NCBI GenBank assembly: GCA_949130495.1
Contig: OX422223.1
Coordinates: 78,985,251-79,049,250 of the forward strand
Direction of reading: 5' to 3'
Origin: Sambucus nigra
Lineage: Eukaryota; Streptophyta; Magnoliopsida; Dipsacales; Adoxaceae
DNA: 64,000 nt
Shown here: in pieces, positions 9,082 to 20,376 of the stretch
Layout of the letters: each line of letters begins with the position of its first letter
How positions within the stretch are numbered: the first letter of the stretch is position 1
Notes under the pieces: generated by a model
Database searches by the model: none
What the model saw: the letters and a program-made list of their open reading frames with translations, nothing else
Told to the model about the DNA's origin: nothing
Position numbers and translations under genes: made by a program

Positions 9082-11970
9082 TGTGACACCCCGCCTAATT
9101 AACCCCGGGTGATCAGTCATAAATTAAGTTAGAACAGGTTTCTCAGTTGGATCATTCTTAGCATCACTGCCGCCTTTTTAATTACTAACCACCAAAGTGA
9201 GAAAATTAGACTGGTGCCAAGTTTTATCTTTCATTAACTTAAATGAAATTCATGCGGAAATAAAACAACATAATAATCTTAATTAACTGAAACAACCATT
9301 CACAAATAAGTGACTGACCGAATAAACCATCGGTCCAACTTCAACAAATATAAAATAAAGACAAGTAATAAATCCCAACAAATCTGACAAAAACTAAATG
9401 GATTGTGAGTGACATGCTCGAAATAACTTATAGAAGTCTCTATACTAGAAAGAAAGAGTGAGGCGTCTATCAAAACTTCCTCAACATCCACATATGCTGC
9501 AGCAACGGATTCCTTAAATAGAGTCTGGCGTCCCTGTGGCTGGACACCTAAAAGGTTTTTAAAAAATTTATAGCAAGGGTTAGTATCCAAAAACATTTGG
9601 CAAATGATTAACTTGCAGTGATAAATAAATATGCATGCTCTCCATATTTTAGTTAGTGTCGCACTCCCTTGAGGACATCCTCACCCCTCCTCTAATGTGC
9701 ACTACTAACGCCTTAATTAAATTCACCTAGTTCCTCGTCTCCTAACTAGATAAAATTTTAAACCCCTTGCAACCACCCTACTCTAACCGAGTATGCCCAA
9801 ATTGTGAATTTTAAGTTATTATCAACATCAACTTAATTAAATCATTTCCCTTTTTAATTTCATATAACTTTCACATTTGTTATACATATAAAACAACTCA
9901 TTCTTTGTATTAATTAGCCCGTATATAATTATTTACCTAATTATATACTCAATCATATTACAGTATTCACAAACATACTGATATAACATTTAATAATAGT
10001 ATTTTCCCCGAGTAAAGTCTCACCGGGTATAAATCCTCTAAAGTGCTATCCCACTAGGTGTAATCACATAACCTAGTTATCCCCAAGTCAGATTCGCTCA
10101 CTAACTTGATAAATACATAAATGTTGGAGGCGGTCATATTCCTTCCCTGAAAGTGAGATGTCCCTCGCCCATATAACAAACGCTATGACATGGGATTATA
10201 CTCACCCTACTCCTCAAGATAGGGGATTCATCCACTATGCGCAACCTCCCCCTACAGCACTAGAGTATATAACAATATTTGTTCACTGATATTAATGTAC
10301 ACATAATATATATATATATATATACTATCACACGCCGTATATATATAAATATAAATTATCCCGGCTATACCGTGCACTAAGTTCGCGACACAAGCCTATT
10401 CCATTTTATTTTGAGTTTATTGCCCAACTCTTATTATAAATTAATTTGCGCATTAATTTCTTTTGGTATTGCCCCAACCAATATATTCGGACTTACTCTC
10501 GTGGCCCGAAATAACATCACCCGAGTCTAAATCCCCGACTCTAAATTATTTAGCCTTTACCTAAATAAAATTTACATTTCGGTATCGCACAACCATTATT
10601 CCCGGACTTGTCTACTACATCCATATTTAATCATTTTGAGACAAACTTCCCAAAATTTAACCTTAGTGTGTCACACCTAATTTCTCCAAATCCCATTTAA
10701 TTTTAATTATGATGTCACACCAAGCCGCCCTCAAATCCTAATAATTTTTATTCACAATTAATTAGAATTAAACCCATGTATTAATTACCCAAAATTAAGG
10801 CATGGAAGAATTCTTATTAAATTTCCCCATATATTACAAACTGGGTGAACTGTCAAAATTTTCGGACCATCGATTGATCGATCGATCGATCAGGTCCTCG
10901 TCTTCTCCGAGTTGGTTGTTTCAGCCATGGACGCCAACCTCCAAACCCTAGTTTCTTCTACACTGAAAACCAAGCTTTCCCATCGACAATAGACATCAAA
11001 AACCTTATGGGGAACCTCTATAAAGTCCAACAACATCAGTAAATTCACTTCCTCTACTGTTTTTACAAATTGAGGTAAAATTCCATTAAATCTTTAACCC
11101 ATTTAAACATAAGTTTATTGACAACAAATCCGTCTCCAATTCATCCGGGTTTACACATCTTATCAGATACGAATATACAACTCAGATTATATATGATTTT
11201 CTAATCAACTTAGCAATCAGATTCATGGTTTAAAAAAACCCATGTTCACACCACCTTTAAATCCCAAAACGAATTTTCTTTGATTACACACATCACATGA
11301 ATATGAATTTAAATACACTTTACATGCTACAGCAAGTTAACCACTTGCCTTAGGGTTCGTTGGGTCTGAATTTGGAACCGTGGGTGCTCAAGGTTGAAGA
11401 TGACTCTTTTTGGCTCTCCTGTGATCCCCAAATTTGTCTTTGGCTGCTGTTAGGGTTTCCTAACCCTCTAAGTCTCCTCTAAAAACAATTCAGTCGTTCC
11501 CTTGTTTCTTTTAATTATTTAATTAACCTTAATCCCGTTTTTTGTCTAATGGACCAAGCCCAAGTGGCCCAAATGCCCCCGTGTGGGGTCGGCTATGCCT
11601 AAAAATGTCCCGTGGCCCGTTTACTACCCTGGGTACACTTTTCCGACTATCTCGGTCCATTCGGACTCAACCGTACACTCAGAATTGGCATCCGAATTAA
11701 TTTATAAAAATCCTTATTTCACACCCGAATTAGTCTATACCGACTCCCGGCTGAAATAAGTACATATCCCATCATTAATACTCGAAATGACGTAAATACA
11801 ATATTACTATTCACTTAGTAATTAAGTTTCCCTAAATATTAACCATTCACTTCCCGATTAATATTTAAACATAAATTGTCTTAATTAATTCAATTAAAAT
11901 TATGACACACAAGTAATTTTGAATTCCCGAATTAATTAAATATAAATGTATGAAAATACGGGGTGTTACA
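9082..11970 (-). mobile_element. Solo LTR of a gypsy element, 2.9 kb
   Basis: On the minus strand it starts TGTAACACCCCGTATTTTCA at 11970 and ends GGGGTGTCACA at 9082. Both ends closely resemble those of the Tekay LTR in this window (start TGTAATACCC(C/T)GTATTTTTAC, end GCGGGGTGTCACA) and the lengths are similar (2889 versus 2837 bp). The 5-bp flanks ATTTT (9077-9081) and ATTTC (11971-11975) differ at one base, consistent with a target duplication. No internal coding region remains, so it most likely arose by LTR-LTR recombination. A (GATC)n run lies at 10867-10891. The TATA- and CT-rich parts inside are LTR sequence; short frames are not called. Confidence 0.82.
10862..10893. repeat. (GATC)n microsatellite in the solo LTR
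   Basis: A run of GATC/CGAT units inside the solo LTR. Confidence 0.8.
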
Positions 11971-12245
11971 ATTTCGTATTGTGTCATATTACTTTTATAG
12001 GTGAAAATAATATTTTGAGGCATGTCGTGTCATTTTTATTTTCGTTGGGTTCGGGTTTGATTAAAAAAATAACATATATTGTGGGGTGACACTTTTACTT
12101 GGGTCGTGTTCGTGTTTTGTAAAAAAATAATATTTCATGTTGTGTCGTGTCACTTTTATTAGGATCGTGTTCATGTTTAGTTAAAAAAAAATCGTGTCGA
12201 GTTGCTTTTATTTGAGTCGTGTTCGGCTATAAAAATAATTTTTAA
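11971..12245. repeat. Right arm, degenerate tandem repeats of about 60 bp
   Basis: Roughly four imperfect units follow one another. Each carries a TGTCGTGTCA-like word, a CTTTTATT tract, GTCGTGTTCGTGTT and a TTAAAAAAA tract (for example from about 12020, 12080, 12135 and 12192). The first unit pairs with the left arm (8888-9081) across the solo LTR. It resembles the CGACACGAC-rich interior of the hAT MITE at 39162-39606 in composition, but I could not align them along their length. Confidence 0.55.
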
Positions 12246-13010
12246 TTTAAAAAACAGTTTTTATTTGTTAATTTTTTCCCCAATTTTATGTAAAAAATAT
12301 TTTTTTTGCAAAAAAAAAGTTTTTAAATCTATTTTAAAAAAAACTTCTATAAAAGTATCACAAAGGTTTTTTAAATAAAAAAAGGTTTTTAACACTATCA
12401 TAACAGTTTTTTTTAACAGTTTTTATAAAAAATAGTTATTTTTTAATTTTAAAAAATAAAAAAATATTTTAATAAACAGTTTAAAATACTGTTTTTTATT
12501 GAAAAAAAATTAACAAATAAAAAAATATTTGTTTGATCTTTAGAGCAAAGGGCAAGTTTGTCTTTTAAAAAGTAATTGGAGTGAGAAACAGCATTCATGA
12601 ATGAGATAGATATAATTACAAAAATTATGTATTTGCTTTCAAATTAACAAATGCATACTTTTGATGGCAAATGAAAAATGAGTAAAAAATTAGAGAGCAA
12701 ATTAGAAGTATTGACCTTATTTTTTGGACAAGAAACAACAGCAACGAAGAAACTATGCAATATGAATCTGATGGAAAAATGAAGGAACTTGGGCAGCTAA
12801 CTTTTGATTTCTAGGGTTTCAAGATGAATGTATTTGGAAGTTTTGTTAGATGAATGTATTAGGAGAGAGAACGTATCAAGTTAAGATTCATGGAATGATT
12901 TTAATTTAATGAACGTGTGAGACTAATATTAAGGGTATGATAGGAAATGTTAATTTAATGAGGATAGTTTAGTACTTTGAGATTTGAAGAGGAACTTTCC
13001 TCTTTTTAAG
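12246..13010. other. A/T-run-rich spacer
   Basis: Homopolymer-like A and T runs with inverted AACAGTTTT/AAAACTGTT words (12250-12520), probably outer parts of the same fold-back region. No gene supported. Confidence 0.35.
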
Positions 13011-13012
13011 TA

Positions 13013-13066
<54 letters not shown>
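13011..13066. repeat. (TA)n microsatellite
   Basis: A TA run of about 53 bases immediately left of the inverted-repeat element at 13067. Confidence 0.95.
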
Positions 13067-13070
<4 letters not shown>

Positions 13071-13528
13071 TCAAGTGAGCAACTAAAATGAGGTCCTAAG
13101 TTGCAGCCCAATTTTAAAAAAATAGTAAAAAAAAAAATGAGGTCGGTTTTTTGTACATGGTATCTAAACATTCCATGGATGTTCCTAAAAAATATTCAAG
13201 CCAATATGAGCTTTTTACTCTTTTAGAAAAAAAATTCAATATATGCCAATTTTTAAGTAGCTTACTAATATTGAAGGGGGGGGGGGGGGGGGAGGTAAAT
13301 AGTAACAAAATAACTTTAGGCTGATTTTTTTCTACAGAATGTCCATAGAATATTTAGATACCCTCTAAAAACTAAAGTAAAAAAAATTTATTGTTTCTAA
13401 TATTTCTTCTATATATATTTTAGACATAATCAAGTGAGTACATTTCATATATATATATACACATAACCAATCATATCAATTTTTCAAAATTGGTTCGTAA
13501 CTTAAGACCTCGTTTTAGGATTTCATCT
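13067..13528. mobile_element. Degenerate inverted-repeat element in a TA array
   Basis: The left arm (about 13067-13120: GAGATCAAGTGAGCAACTAA, then AATGAGGTCCTAAGTTGC and CCCAATTTT) matches the reverse complement of the right arm (about 13480-13528: AAAATTGGTTCGTAACTTAA, then GACCTCGTTTTAGG). Inside, TACATGGTATCTAAACATTC and GAATATTTAGATACC form a second inverted pair. A G-run lies at 13276-13292. Non-coding; superfamily unknown. Confidence 0.55.
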
Positions 13529-14320
13529 AATATTGTTTGTATATATATTAGACACACACACGCATGTGTGTGTGTGTAAAAATAATTCATTTTCATTTCA
13601 TTTATCTCAATTTTTATTTCTTCGAATTTATTGATAACATTTTACATCATCAACTCTCTTCGAAATTGGATGGGTGGCGTACTGGTTGGTTGTCGGCTTA
13701 TGCTTGTTGGTTTTTTAGCAGAGTATTTTTTTATTAGCCATGTAGATGCGAACGGTGATGCTTCTATTGGGTGGATATCTACTAGGATATGGATTTTGTT
13801 TTTGATTTCATATTTAGGCCATAGATTTTGTGTTTCAGTGAAGAAGAAGAAGATGGGTGTTTAGATTCACAACTACATGTGTTTGATATATGTGTGGTTT
13901 AGGAGTGTTTAGATGCTGGAATATGATAGTTTTTGTGTTATAGTGGTATTTAATGTCAAGGTATTTTTTTGCTTTAAAAATGTTTTCTTAGTAAAAGCAT
14001 GGTTGATGGGGTTATGTTTAATTAAAAATTATGTATTTTCTAAGAGGGTTATTGTTCTATCTAAAAGTTGGGGGTTATGTTTAAGAGATTAGCAATTTAG
14101 GAGTTATGTCAAATTATATTTGAGTTAAAAAGTGAGGGTTATGTCAAAATAGTCCTAAAATCAAAGCGACTTGAAATTAATATTGATGTTAATGCACACT
14201 AAACCCTTTGTATATAAAGTGTGTTTGCCTTTTTTTAATACACTCAAACAACTCTAATCTTCAGTCCACGTAGTTTTCAGATTTAGGTGAGTGGTGACTC
14301 TCATTTTTTCTCTTTCTCCA
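13529..14320. other. AT-rich stretch without a supported gene
   Basis: The 77-codon frame at 13631-13864 has no recognisable domain. The segment 13985-14165 is related, inverted, to 5780-6060. A TATATAAAG box near 14212 followed by CT-rich sequence resembles a promoter, but no gene follows because Tat-A begins at 14331. Confidence 0.35.
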
Positions 14321-14330
14321 TACTTGATCA
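14321..14330. repeat. Direct repeat at the left edge of Tat-A
   Basis: TACTTGATCA, found again at 57067-57076 immediately outside the opposite LTR, 42.7 kb away. It is probably the target duplication of Tat-A, although gypsy elements normally make 5 bp. Confidence 0.65.
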
Positions 14331-14748
14331 GTGGGTGGTCAAATCTAATTGTTAAGATTCAATGCACACAAGCCTAATATATAATCGGTCTTAGTTAAAG
14401 TAAATGTCAATTACACAGATTCAGGATGCACGTAGTTCGACAATGTGCTTACGTCCATGGGAGGTTCTACTATTTTATTGATCTTACAATATATTTCTAG
14501 AAGTGTCTCTCTACTCCGAATTGCATCTCCCCTTTACTTGGGGCGAGGTTTACATTTATAAGAGACCCTGGAAGAGTCCTAGGCTCTTCAACTATTGTGA
14601 CAATTATACTCATCTTTTTTGCATTATCTCCCCCTTAATTCTCGAAGGTTAGTATCTTTATGGAGCTTATCCATGTGATAATGATCGATGATTGGATTGA
14701 GCGACCATGTGATTCTTATCCACGTGTTGTGAATTATTTTCCCTCACA
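14331..14748 (-). repeat. Tat-A 3' LTR
   Basis: Matches 56731-57066 through GGTGGTCAAATC, AAGATTCAAT(G/T)CACACAAGCC, TTATTTTC-type and CATGTGATT blocks. It is longer because the other copy lacks about 70 bp around 14480-14550. Minus-strand start TGTGAGGGAAAATA; the terminal A at the other end is mutated. Confidence 0.75.
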
Positions 14749-15235
14749 TTTGCCTCTAAAGTTCTACTATGGGCTGAGGTCACGAAGGTTTGTTCCAATT
14801 TTGCAAGAATCCGTATCAAGGTCACGGGTGATCCAAATCGTTCAGTTATACACTAGTTGGAGGGTGTAAAGGTAATTTACCTTGGTACAGAAAAATCATT
14901 TGTTCGTTAAAGCTTAAGGGTAAGCTGATCATTTTCCCCACTTAACTGAAGGGACACCTACTTTTCAAGACGCTATTTCAGGGAGCGTGTATATAATGAT
15001 GGAGTTTACCTAGGGAATCGATCCACTCCATTAAACCCCTATCCCATATCATTTGGACTTTACAATTCAAACAAGACTTCAACACAATAACCTTACAGGT
15101 ACTTCTTCATTTTCTTTAAGTCATCCTTTCACTTGGAAAAATCAAAACCAATTAGATTTAAAAACATGTGACTACTTTCGAATAAACTTTAACTACTAAA
15201 TGAAAGAATTAAATATCACAAAGGAAAAAATTAAA
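14749..15235. other. Tat-A sequence between pol end and 3' LTR
   Basis: Non-coding. A purine-rich GAGGCAAA-type tract abuts the LTR on the minus strand, the expected place for a polypurine tract. Tat-A has no antisense ORF here, unlike Tat-B. Confidence 0.5.
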
Positions 15236-16527
15236 AATAGAATTTCTTGAGGTTGGTCGCATTATACGCTTGGGGTATCTCCCTGACCTACATTGTTTCC
15301 AAGTGATAGGCACCTTGCAGGTCATTTTTGGTAACCCAAAATAGACCTTCTCAATTAAGGCCTAGATTTCAATCTGATGGTTTTTTTGCGTTACCAACTG
15401 TCTTTCTTAGGACGCAATACGACCTTGTTATACTGCCTTGCTAATTATTGATAGTAGGCTACCAGTCTAATTCATTCCTATTCCCTTCTTTCGTCTACAA
15501 GGTCGATATTGGCACCATTCATTTCATTATTAACCCTTGGTCGGTTGTAGTTTTTATAAAGGTCAAAAAATCTTATTATAATGGGACTATGGCCTCCGTT
15601 ACGTATGCTGAGGTGAAATATTTTTCCCCGGTCGATATCTTGGGAGTTGTTTAGTAGGCTCAAAGAATGTTAGGAAGCTCATACACCCACGGACATTTTG
15701 CCTTTTCCAACCTCTTTTGCATTCCATCAAGAACCAGTTAGTTAAATGCTTTCGTGTGTCCATTGCTTTGTGGATAGGATAGTAATACCTTGTCGCATGA
15801 TGATTCCAAAAATATTTAAAAGGTTTACTCTCAAACTGCATTTCATTATCGGTGATGAGGTTCCTTGGCACCCCAAAACGTGTTATGATGTTCCTCCAAA
15901 CAAATTTGATCATGTCAGCATCTCTAATATTCTTCAACGGCTCCGCTTATATCCTAGTATAATATTATGTGCAGACTAGAAGATACTTTATGTTCTCAGG
16001 AGCATTAGGAAAGGGTCCGACATTGTCCAACCATTATTAAGCAAATGGCTAAGGGCTTATAATACATTTAATGTCATTGGCTAGATGGTTGATCATCGGC
16101 GAGAATATCTGACACTTTTTTTGCATAGGAGACGACATTTTTTTGCATGTAAGGCCACTAATATCCTTCATTAATTTATCATAATGCCAAAGACCTTCCA
16201 CAAGCGTGGTTATTTCATATTACTGCATGTAGCTCGTAGTAAACTTGATCAACGTTGTCGGGGTGGAAACATTATAACTATGGTCCACCAAATGATATTC
16301 TATCGAACTTTCCTTCAGGTGACATGTAGAAGCGGGTAGATTTCACTTTAACTTAATGGGCCTCCTTTTTATCTGGAGGCGGGATATCGTCTTTGAGGTA
16401 CTTTACTATTGGATCAATCTAACTGGGAGATTTTTTGATGGTCGACACTTTAGACGTCTTGATTTCTATAAATTCTTGACCGGTTTAAGTACTCTACCTA
16501 TATAATTCTTTTGAAGTCAGAAATTCA
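15236..16527 (-). pseudogene. Tat-A pol, integrase part
   Basis: Read on the minus strand from 16527, the RNase H-integrase linker appears first (PIVKYLKDDIPPPDKKEAH). Next come a decayed zinc-binding region and the catalytic core, with FVWRNIITRFGVPRNLITDN at about 15905-15850 (second catalytic Asp in ITDN). The C-terminal part has DERRE...IRLVAYYQ...LARQYNKVV at about 15510-15420, and the pol end YNATNLKKFYF at about 15270-15240. Several frameshifts and stops break it, so no active enzyme is possible. Integrase inserts the cDNA copy into the genome in intact elements. Its N-terminal neighbour, RNase H, lies 36 kb away at 52518 because Tat-B interrupts the gene. Confidence 0.75.
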
Positions 16528-17688
16528 TGAGTGTTACAGTCGTAGGTGACTTTAGACCTACATGTGCTCCTCTCTAGACCTCGGATGGGTAATAGAAGAG
16601 AAGTGTCAAAATAAGAGATGATGATTTAAAATGGTTCAAAGCTCAAATGAGGGTCCTACGTACATTTTCATAGATGTTTCACTAGTTTATTAGATTTAAA
16701 ATGAGGTATTATAGTCTAAGAGGCCTCTTGAGATTTTGTCAAGAGAGTCTGAGGTGTACGGCCTTTGTCAATAGCACAGAGGACCTTAAGAAGTAACTGA
16801 ATGACTTATTTAAGGTTTTGAAGGTACTGATTTAGGTCTCTACAAGATACACAAGTTGTACAAATATTGGAAATGGTCCAAGTTAAAAATATAAGCTCAT
16901 AAGAGTGGGTTGTGAGTGTTGAACGGATTGTAAACACTTGTGTATGTTTATAACTCTTAGAAGTCCGATTGCTTGAGTGTCTTAATCTCTTTGAATGCTC
17001 GAGATTGATCCCCTTTCACCTTCTGCCAACTTCCTATTTATAAGAGAACTCTTGGAGATTGAACGAGTGGAATATTACAGCATATTTGGGGTGTCCCTGA
17101 GGTCTATCAGTGTCAAGAAGGTGGTGGAGTGTTAGGGAAAGTATTTTTAGGTGGTGTAAAGTGATTTTTAAGTGCATTAAATGTTTATGGGAACATTAGA
17201 TGCGAGTGGAGTTAGGTAGTGGAAGTAGGTGGAATAGTATTCTACTTTTTATCTTCTCTGCCAGATTGGACGAGGAAGCTCTGTCAAGGTCTTCTGAGAT
17301 CGGTACCTACCTCAGGTTAGTCTTAGATTATTCTCGATATTTTTTGGGGTGATACGCCTTGATGTTGAAGGATAAGAAACTTGTTTAAGTCATCTTCCTT
17401 CAAGTTGAATTTTGTCTTGGGTGTAAGTCTTGGTGGAGTCTCGGTTCTAAGGCTTCAGAGCTTGGTTGAGAAGATGTGCTGGCATGAATGATCCTTCTAG
17501 AAGGAAGGAGGCATATCTTAAGTCCACTACAATACCATGGCTTTACCTCGGTAGTAGTATAGGTCTTTGGGACCATGTATCACTCCATTTAAGGTTTGAG
17601 GTCAACTGAGGAGCCTCTTTATTGGTCTGAGGGGGCTTGAAGGGTTTTAAGAACCTTTGGAAGGTCAAGGGTTAATAGAGTATCATCA
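16528..17688 (-). repeat. Tat-B 3' LTR
   Basis: Plus-strand start TGAGTGTTACAG, end AGAGTATCATCA, giving TGATGATAC...CACTCA on the coding strand. It aligns along its length with the split copy 32710-32994/51636-52517 and serves as an empty-site reference for the Tekay insertion at about 16820. Confidence 0.82.
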
Positions 17689-17939
17689 GTATCCTTTGTT
17701 TCTCTTTGCAATGATTGCTAGGGTCAACACTTATTTTCTTCTACTCAAGTTGGGGGTAATGTTGTAACTTGCCACTGAAGTACCTGTTATGGACAAGTTG
17801 CATCGGGAAGGAGGATTTAAGTGGTTGATAAAATTAATGGAACGTATTTGGGGGGTGGAAAGATTGAGGCGTTGGATTATAGGGCCTATTAAATAATCCC
17901 CTTGGATGATCCTGGGCTCTTCACTATTGACATAAAAAA
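17689..17939. other. Tat-B segment between antisense ORF and 3' LTR
   Basis: On the minus strand a purine-rich AAAGAGAAACAAAGGATAC ends at the LTR, a likely polypurine tract. Otherwise non-coding. Confidence 0.5.
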
Positions 17940-18645
17940 ATTTATGTTTTCTGAATCAAGAGCTATTGCCTTCCCTTTTCGCTTAGCCAAAGATGTTTGC
18001 TACAAATATTTCCTCTTATGAAATTTTTAACGTAAAGCCCTCTCTGTTGTGGGACCTTATGTTTCCCTTCCCTTAAACGAAAGGGAGGGCATTGGAACCC
18101 CTGGAAAAGCATACTTAAGGGTGAATGCCCCAACTGGGCTGGTAGGTCTTACTCCGCTTCTCAAATTACTGATCAAGACCTGATGAGCATCATAGGACTT
18201 ACCAAATACCTGGCTTTATTATTTTTATTGTCACTAAACTTAATGTCCCTCAGCATGTTTATTTTAATGAATGCTTATTACAGTATGGGGTCAGATTCCC
18301 CTACCTATGGAGGAGACAAGGATTCTAAGAGCCATTGGAATTGTTCTTTTCCAACTGGTGGCTAATTATTGGAGATAAATGATGGCCACAATCTTGGCCT
18401 TTAAGAAGGCTAGTGATGGCAAGCGAGATGTGGTACTGGCCCAATTCTTCAGTCTATATCATGTTCAAGAAAAGAGCAAGCCCAAAATCTTTCCTTTAAA
18501 GATCCGGTGGTCTTTGCTAGGGATGGGCATATGTCCCCCAAGAACTGGAGAGAGAAGTTCTTCTTCGTAAGTGGTTCCTGGGCTACCTCTGATCCTGACG
18601 AGCCAGCTAGTTGATCCACTTTTTGGTGTACTCGCTCAACCTTAG

Positions 18646-18734
18646 GTAAGCCTTTATTCCCCTTTGTGCTTTACGTTTGATCTAAGGATTTGACCTTTGT
18701 ATGAGCCTTATTAATCCTCTTGCTTTGTTTGTAG
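18646..18734 (+). other. Candidate intron 1 of the antisense ORF
   Basis: GTAAGCC at the 5' end, a T-rich stretch (CTTGCTTTGTTTGTAG) at the 3' end; both flanks read as coding. Confidence 0.5.
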
Positions 18735-18763
18735 TGATTGTTGAGCCTTCTGAACAGGAAAAG

Positions 18764-18768
<5 letters not shown>

Positions 18769-18808
<40 letters not shown>
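18769..18808. repeat. (GA)n microsatellite in the antisense ORF
   Basis: A GA run of about 40 bases inside the exon after candidate intron 1. It encodes an acidic/basic repeat and is a likely source of length changes. Confidence 0.9.
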
Positions 18809-18811
<3 letters not shown>

Positions 18812-19752
18812 TTGAAGCTAGATTTTACCCCTTTTTTAGGTATTTATCATATCCAGGCTCCTATTTAATAGTGGGTTAGGGCCCGAGCCTAATCATGTGA
18901 CTTCAGGAGCTGCCCTTCCACCCTCCCGATATCGTGGTGGGGGAATTACTGCAGTCTGATCCCCTTCACGTGGTTCCTCGTAAGAAGAAAGTTGTTAACA
19001 AGGTAGTATCTTAGGTCCCTGAGGCTTCTGATGAGGAGGAAGATCAATCTCAGGGTGAAGCTAAGACTCCTCTAACGGTTGAAGGGGCCATTCTTCTAGG
19101 TTCTGACAAATAATATTATAAACCAAATAATTGGTTGACCATATGTCCTGGATTTCTTAATTCATTTTAACTGTTTTGATATCCAACGTTTCCCGGATTA
19201 CTTGATGCAGTAAATAAATGAGAAAAAAGAAGGATGGTGAGGTGTTTTCTAAGGATACCTCAACCGGGGTCTTACTACTAAGGGAAAAAGTTCCTTGTCC
19301 ACTAAAAAGCTTAAGCCTGACATGCCGTTGGGTTCCCCTACTCTTGAGGTTGAACTGGCATAAGAGATTGAAGAGGAGCCCAAGACAGAAATCATGCCCT
19401 TATTACAAGCATTACCGGGGGAAAGTGGAACCATTGGGTAACCCCAATGTCATTCTTCTATCTCAAAGGACTTGCAGACCTTGATCTCAAGGAGTAAAGG
19501 AAATGAGAAGGTGGTTTTTTCTTAAGAGGAGGAGGATTTGAAGAAGGGGCTGAAACCCGTAGTCATTCAAAGGGGCTAGACACTAATGAGAGGAATCCCC
19601 AACCTCATTTTATTGAGGAGTTGAACTCTTACCCTTCTCTAGTAGACTCCCTCCCCTTGATGGCCAAAATGAAGTGCTCTGATAATGTGGCCAAGCTAAG
19701 GACCAGGGAGACCTCCGTTAATGTTGAGGAGTTAATTCAATTTTTGGTCAAG

Positions 19753-19833
19753 GTAACCTCAAAGTTACTCTAGTTTTCTCTCAAACCTTTAAACCTCTGT
19801 ATTCATTTCTAACATCGCTTTGTCTTTTTATAG
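19753..19833 (+). other. Candidate intron 2 of the antisense ORF
   Basis: GTAACCTC at the 5' end, GTCTTTTTATAG at the 3' end. The reading frame LIQFLVK joins to AQHLTESLL across it. Confidence 0.55.
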
Positions 19834-20376
19834 GCTCAGCACCTGACTGAGTCTCTTTTGGTTGATGCCCTTGACGACAATAGGGGATGGAACAAGGCCG
19901 TTGAGATGGCGAAGGGATGGACCCTTACCCAGATACAATTGGATCGTACCATGAATGACCTGAGGGTGGAATCATACATCCAGATGAATGAGAAATATGC
20001 CATGAGATCTCGACTCATTGTTCTAGATAAAGAGAAATTATTGAATGCCAAGAATCTGAGGTACAATTCTTCCTCAATGGCCATCGCGAGGGACTCCCTG
20101 GCTAAGGGTGAGGGACCTCATGCCCTTGGCTAGATTGAGCTTATAAATATGGTTGAGGCTCTCCGTGGTTAGAAGACTAAGGTCAAAAGCGTGTAGGATA
20201 AACTCCTTCATAGTGATGATGAGGTGGAACTTTTAAAATACTTAGTTAAAGAGCTTACTGTTGTGAATGAGGATTTAACCTCCAAGGACAATAAACTTCA
20301 AAAAAAGTATGTTAGGGTATCCTTGCTTCATCTTATTCTCCAGGGGGATATTCACTCCACAATTAAGAGGAACGGG

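Larger units (their letters stand above)
17940..20376 (+). pseudogene. Tat-B antisense ORF (plant gypsy-type protein, aORF), first part
   Basis: This gene runs opposite to the element's gag-pol strand, as do the antisense ORFs of Grande/Ogre-type elements (family PF04195, 'putative gypsy type transposon'; function unknown). By eye the family block LKxWKxRFFFV is seen as MSPKNWREKFFFVSG at about 18529-18575. Two candidate introns have consensus ends: 18646-18734 (GTAAG...GTAG) and 19753-19833 (GTAAC...ATAG). After the second intron a charged, coiled-coil-like C-terminal region reads HLTESLLVDALDDNRGWNKA and continues to 20376, where Athila-A interrupts the codon series; it resumes at 30223. 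Several frameshifts and stops occur before and after. The start is not determined. Family assignment is by partial motif only. Confidence 0.55.

Noticed and set aside
12950..13308. Minus-strand frames with IYIYIY and PPPPP runs
   Set aside because: Translation of the TA array and of the G-run at 13276-13292.
13631..13864. 77-codon frame with hydrophobic stretches
   Set aside because: No recognisable domain, no homologous copy seen, AT-rich context; not enough to call a gene.
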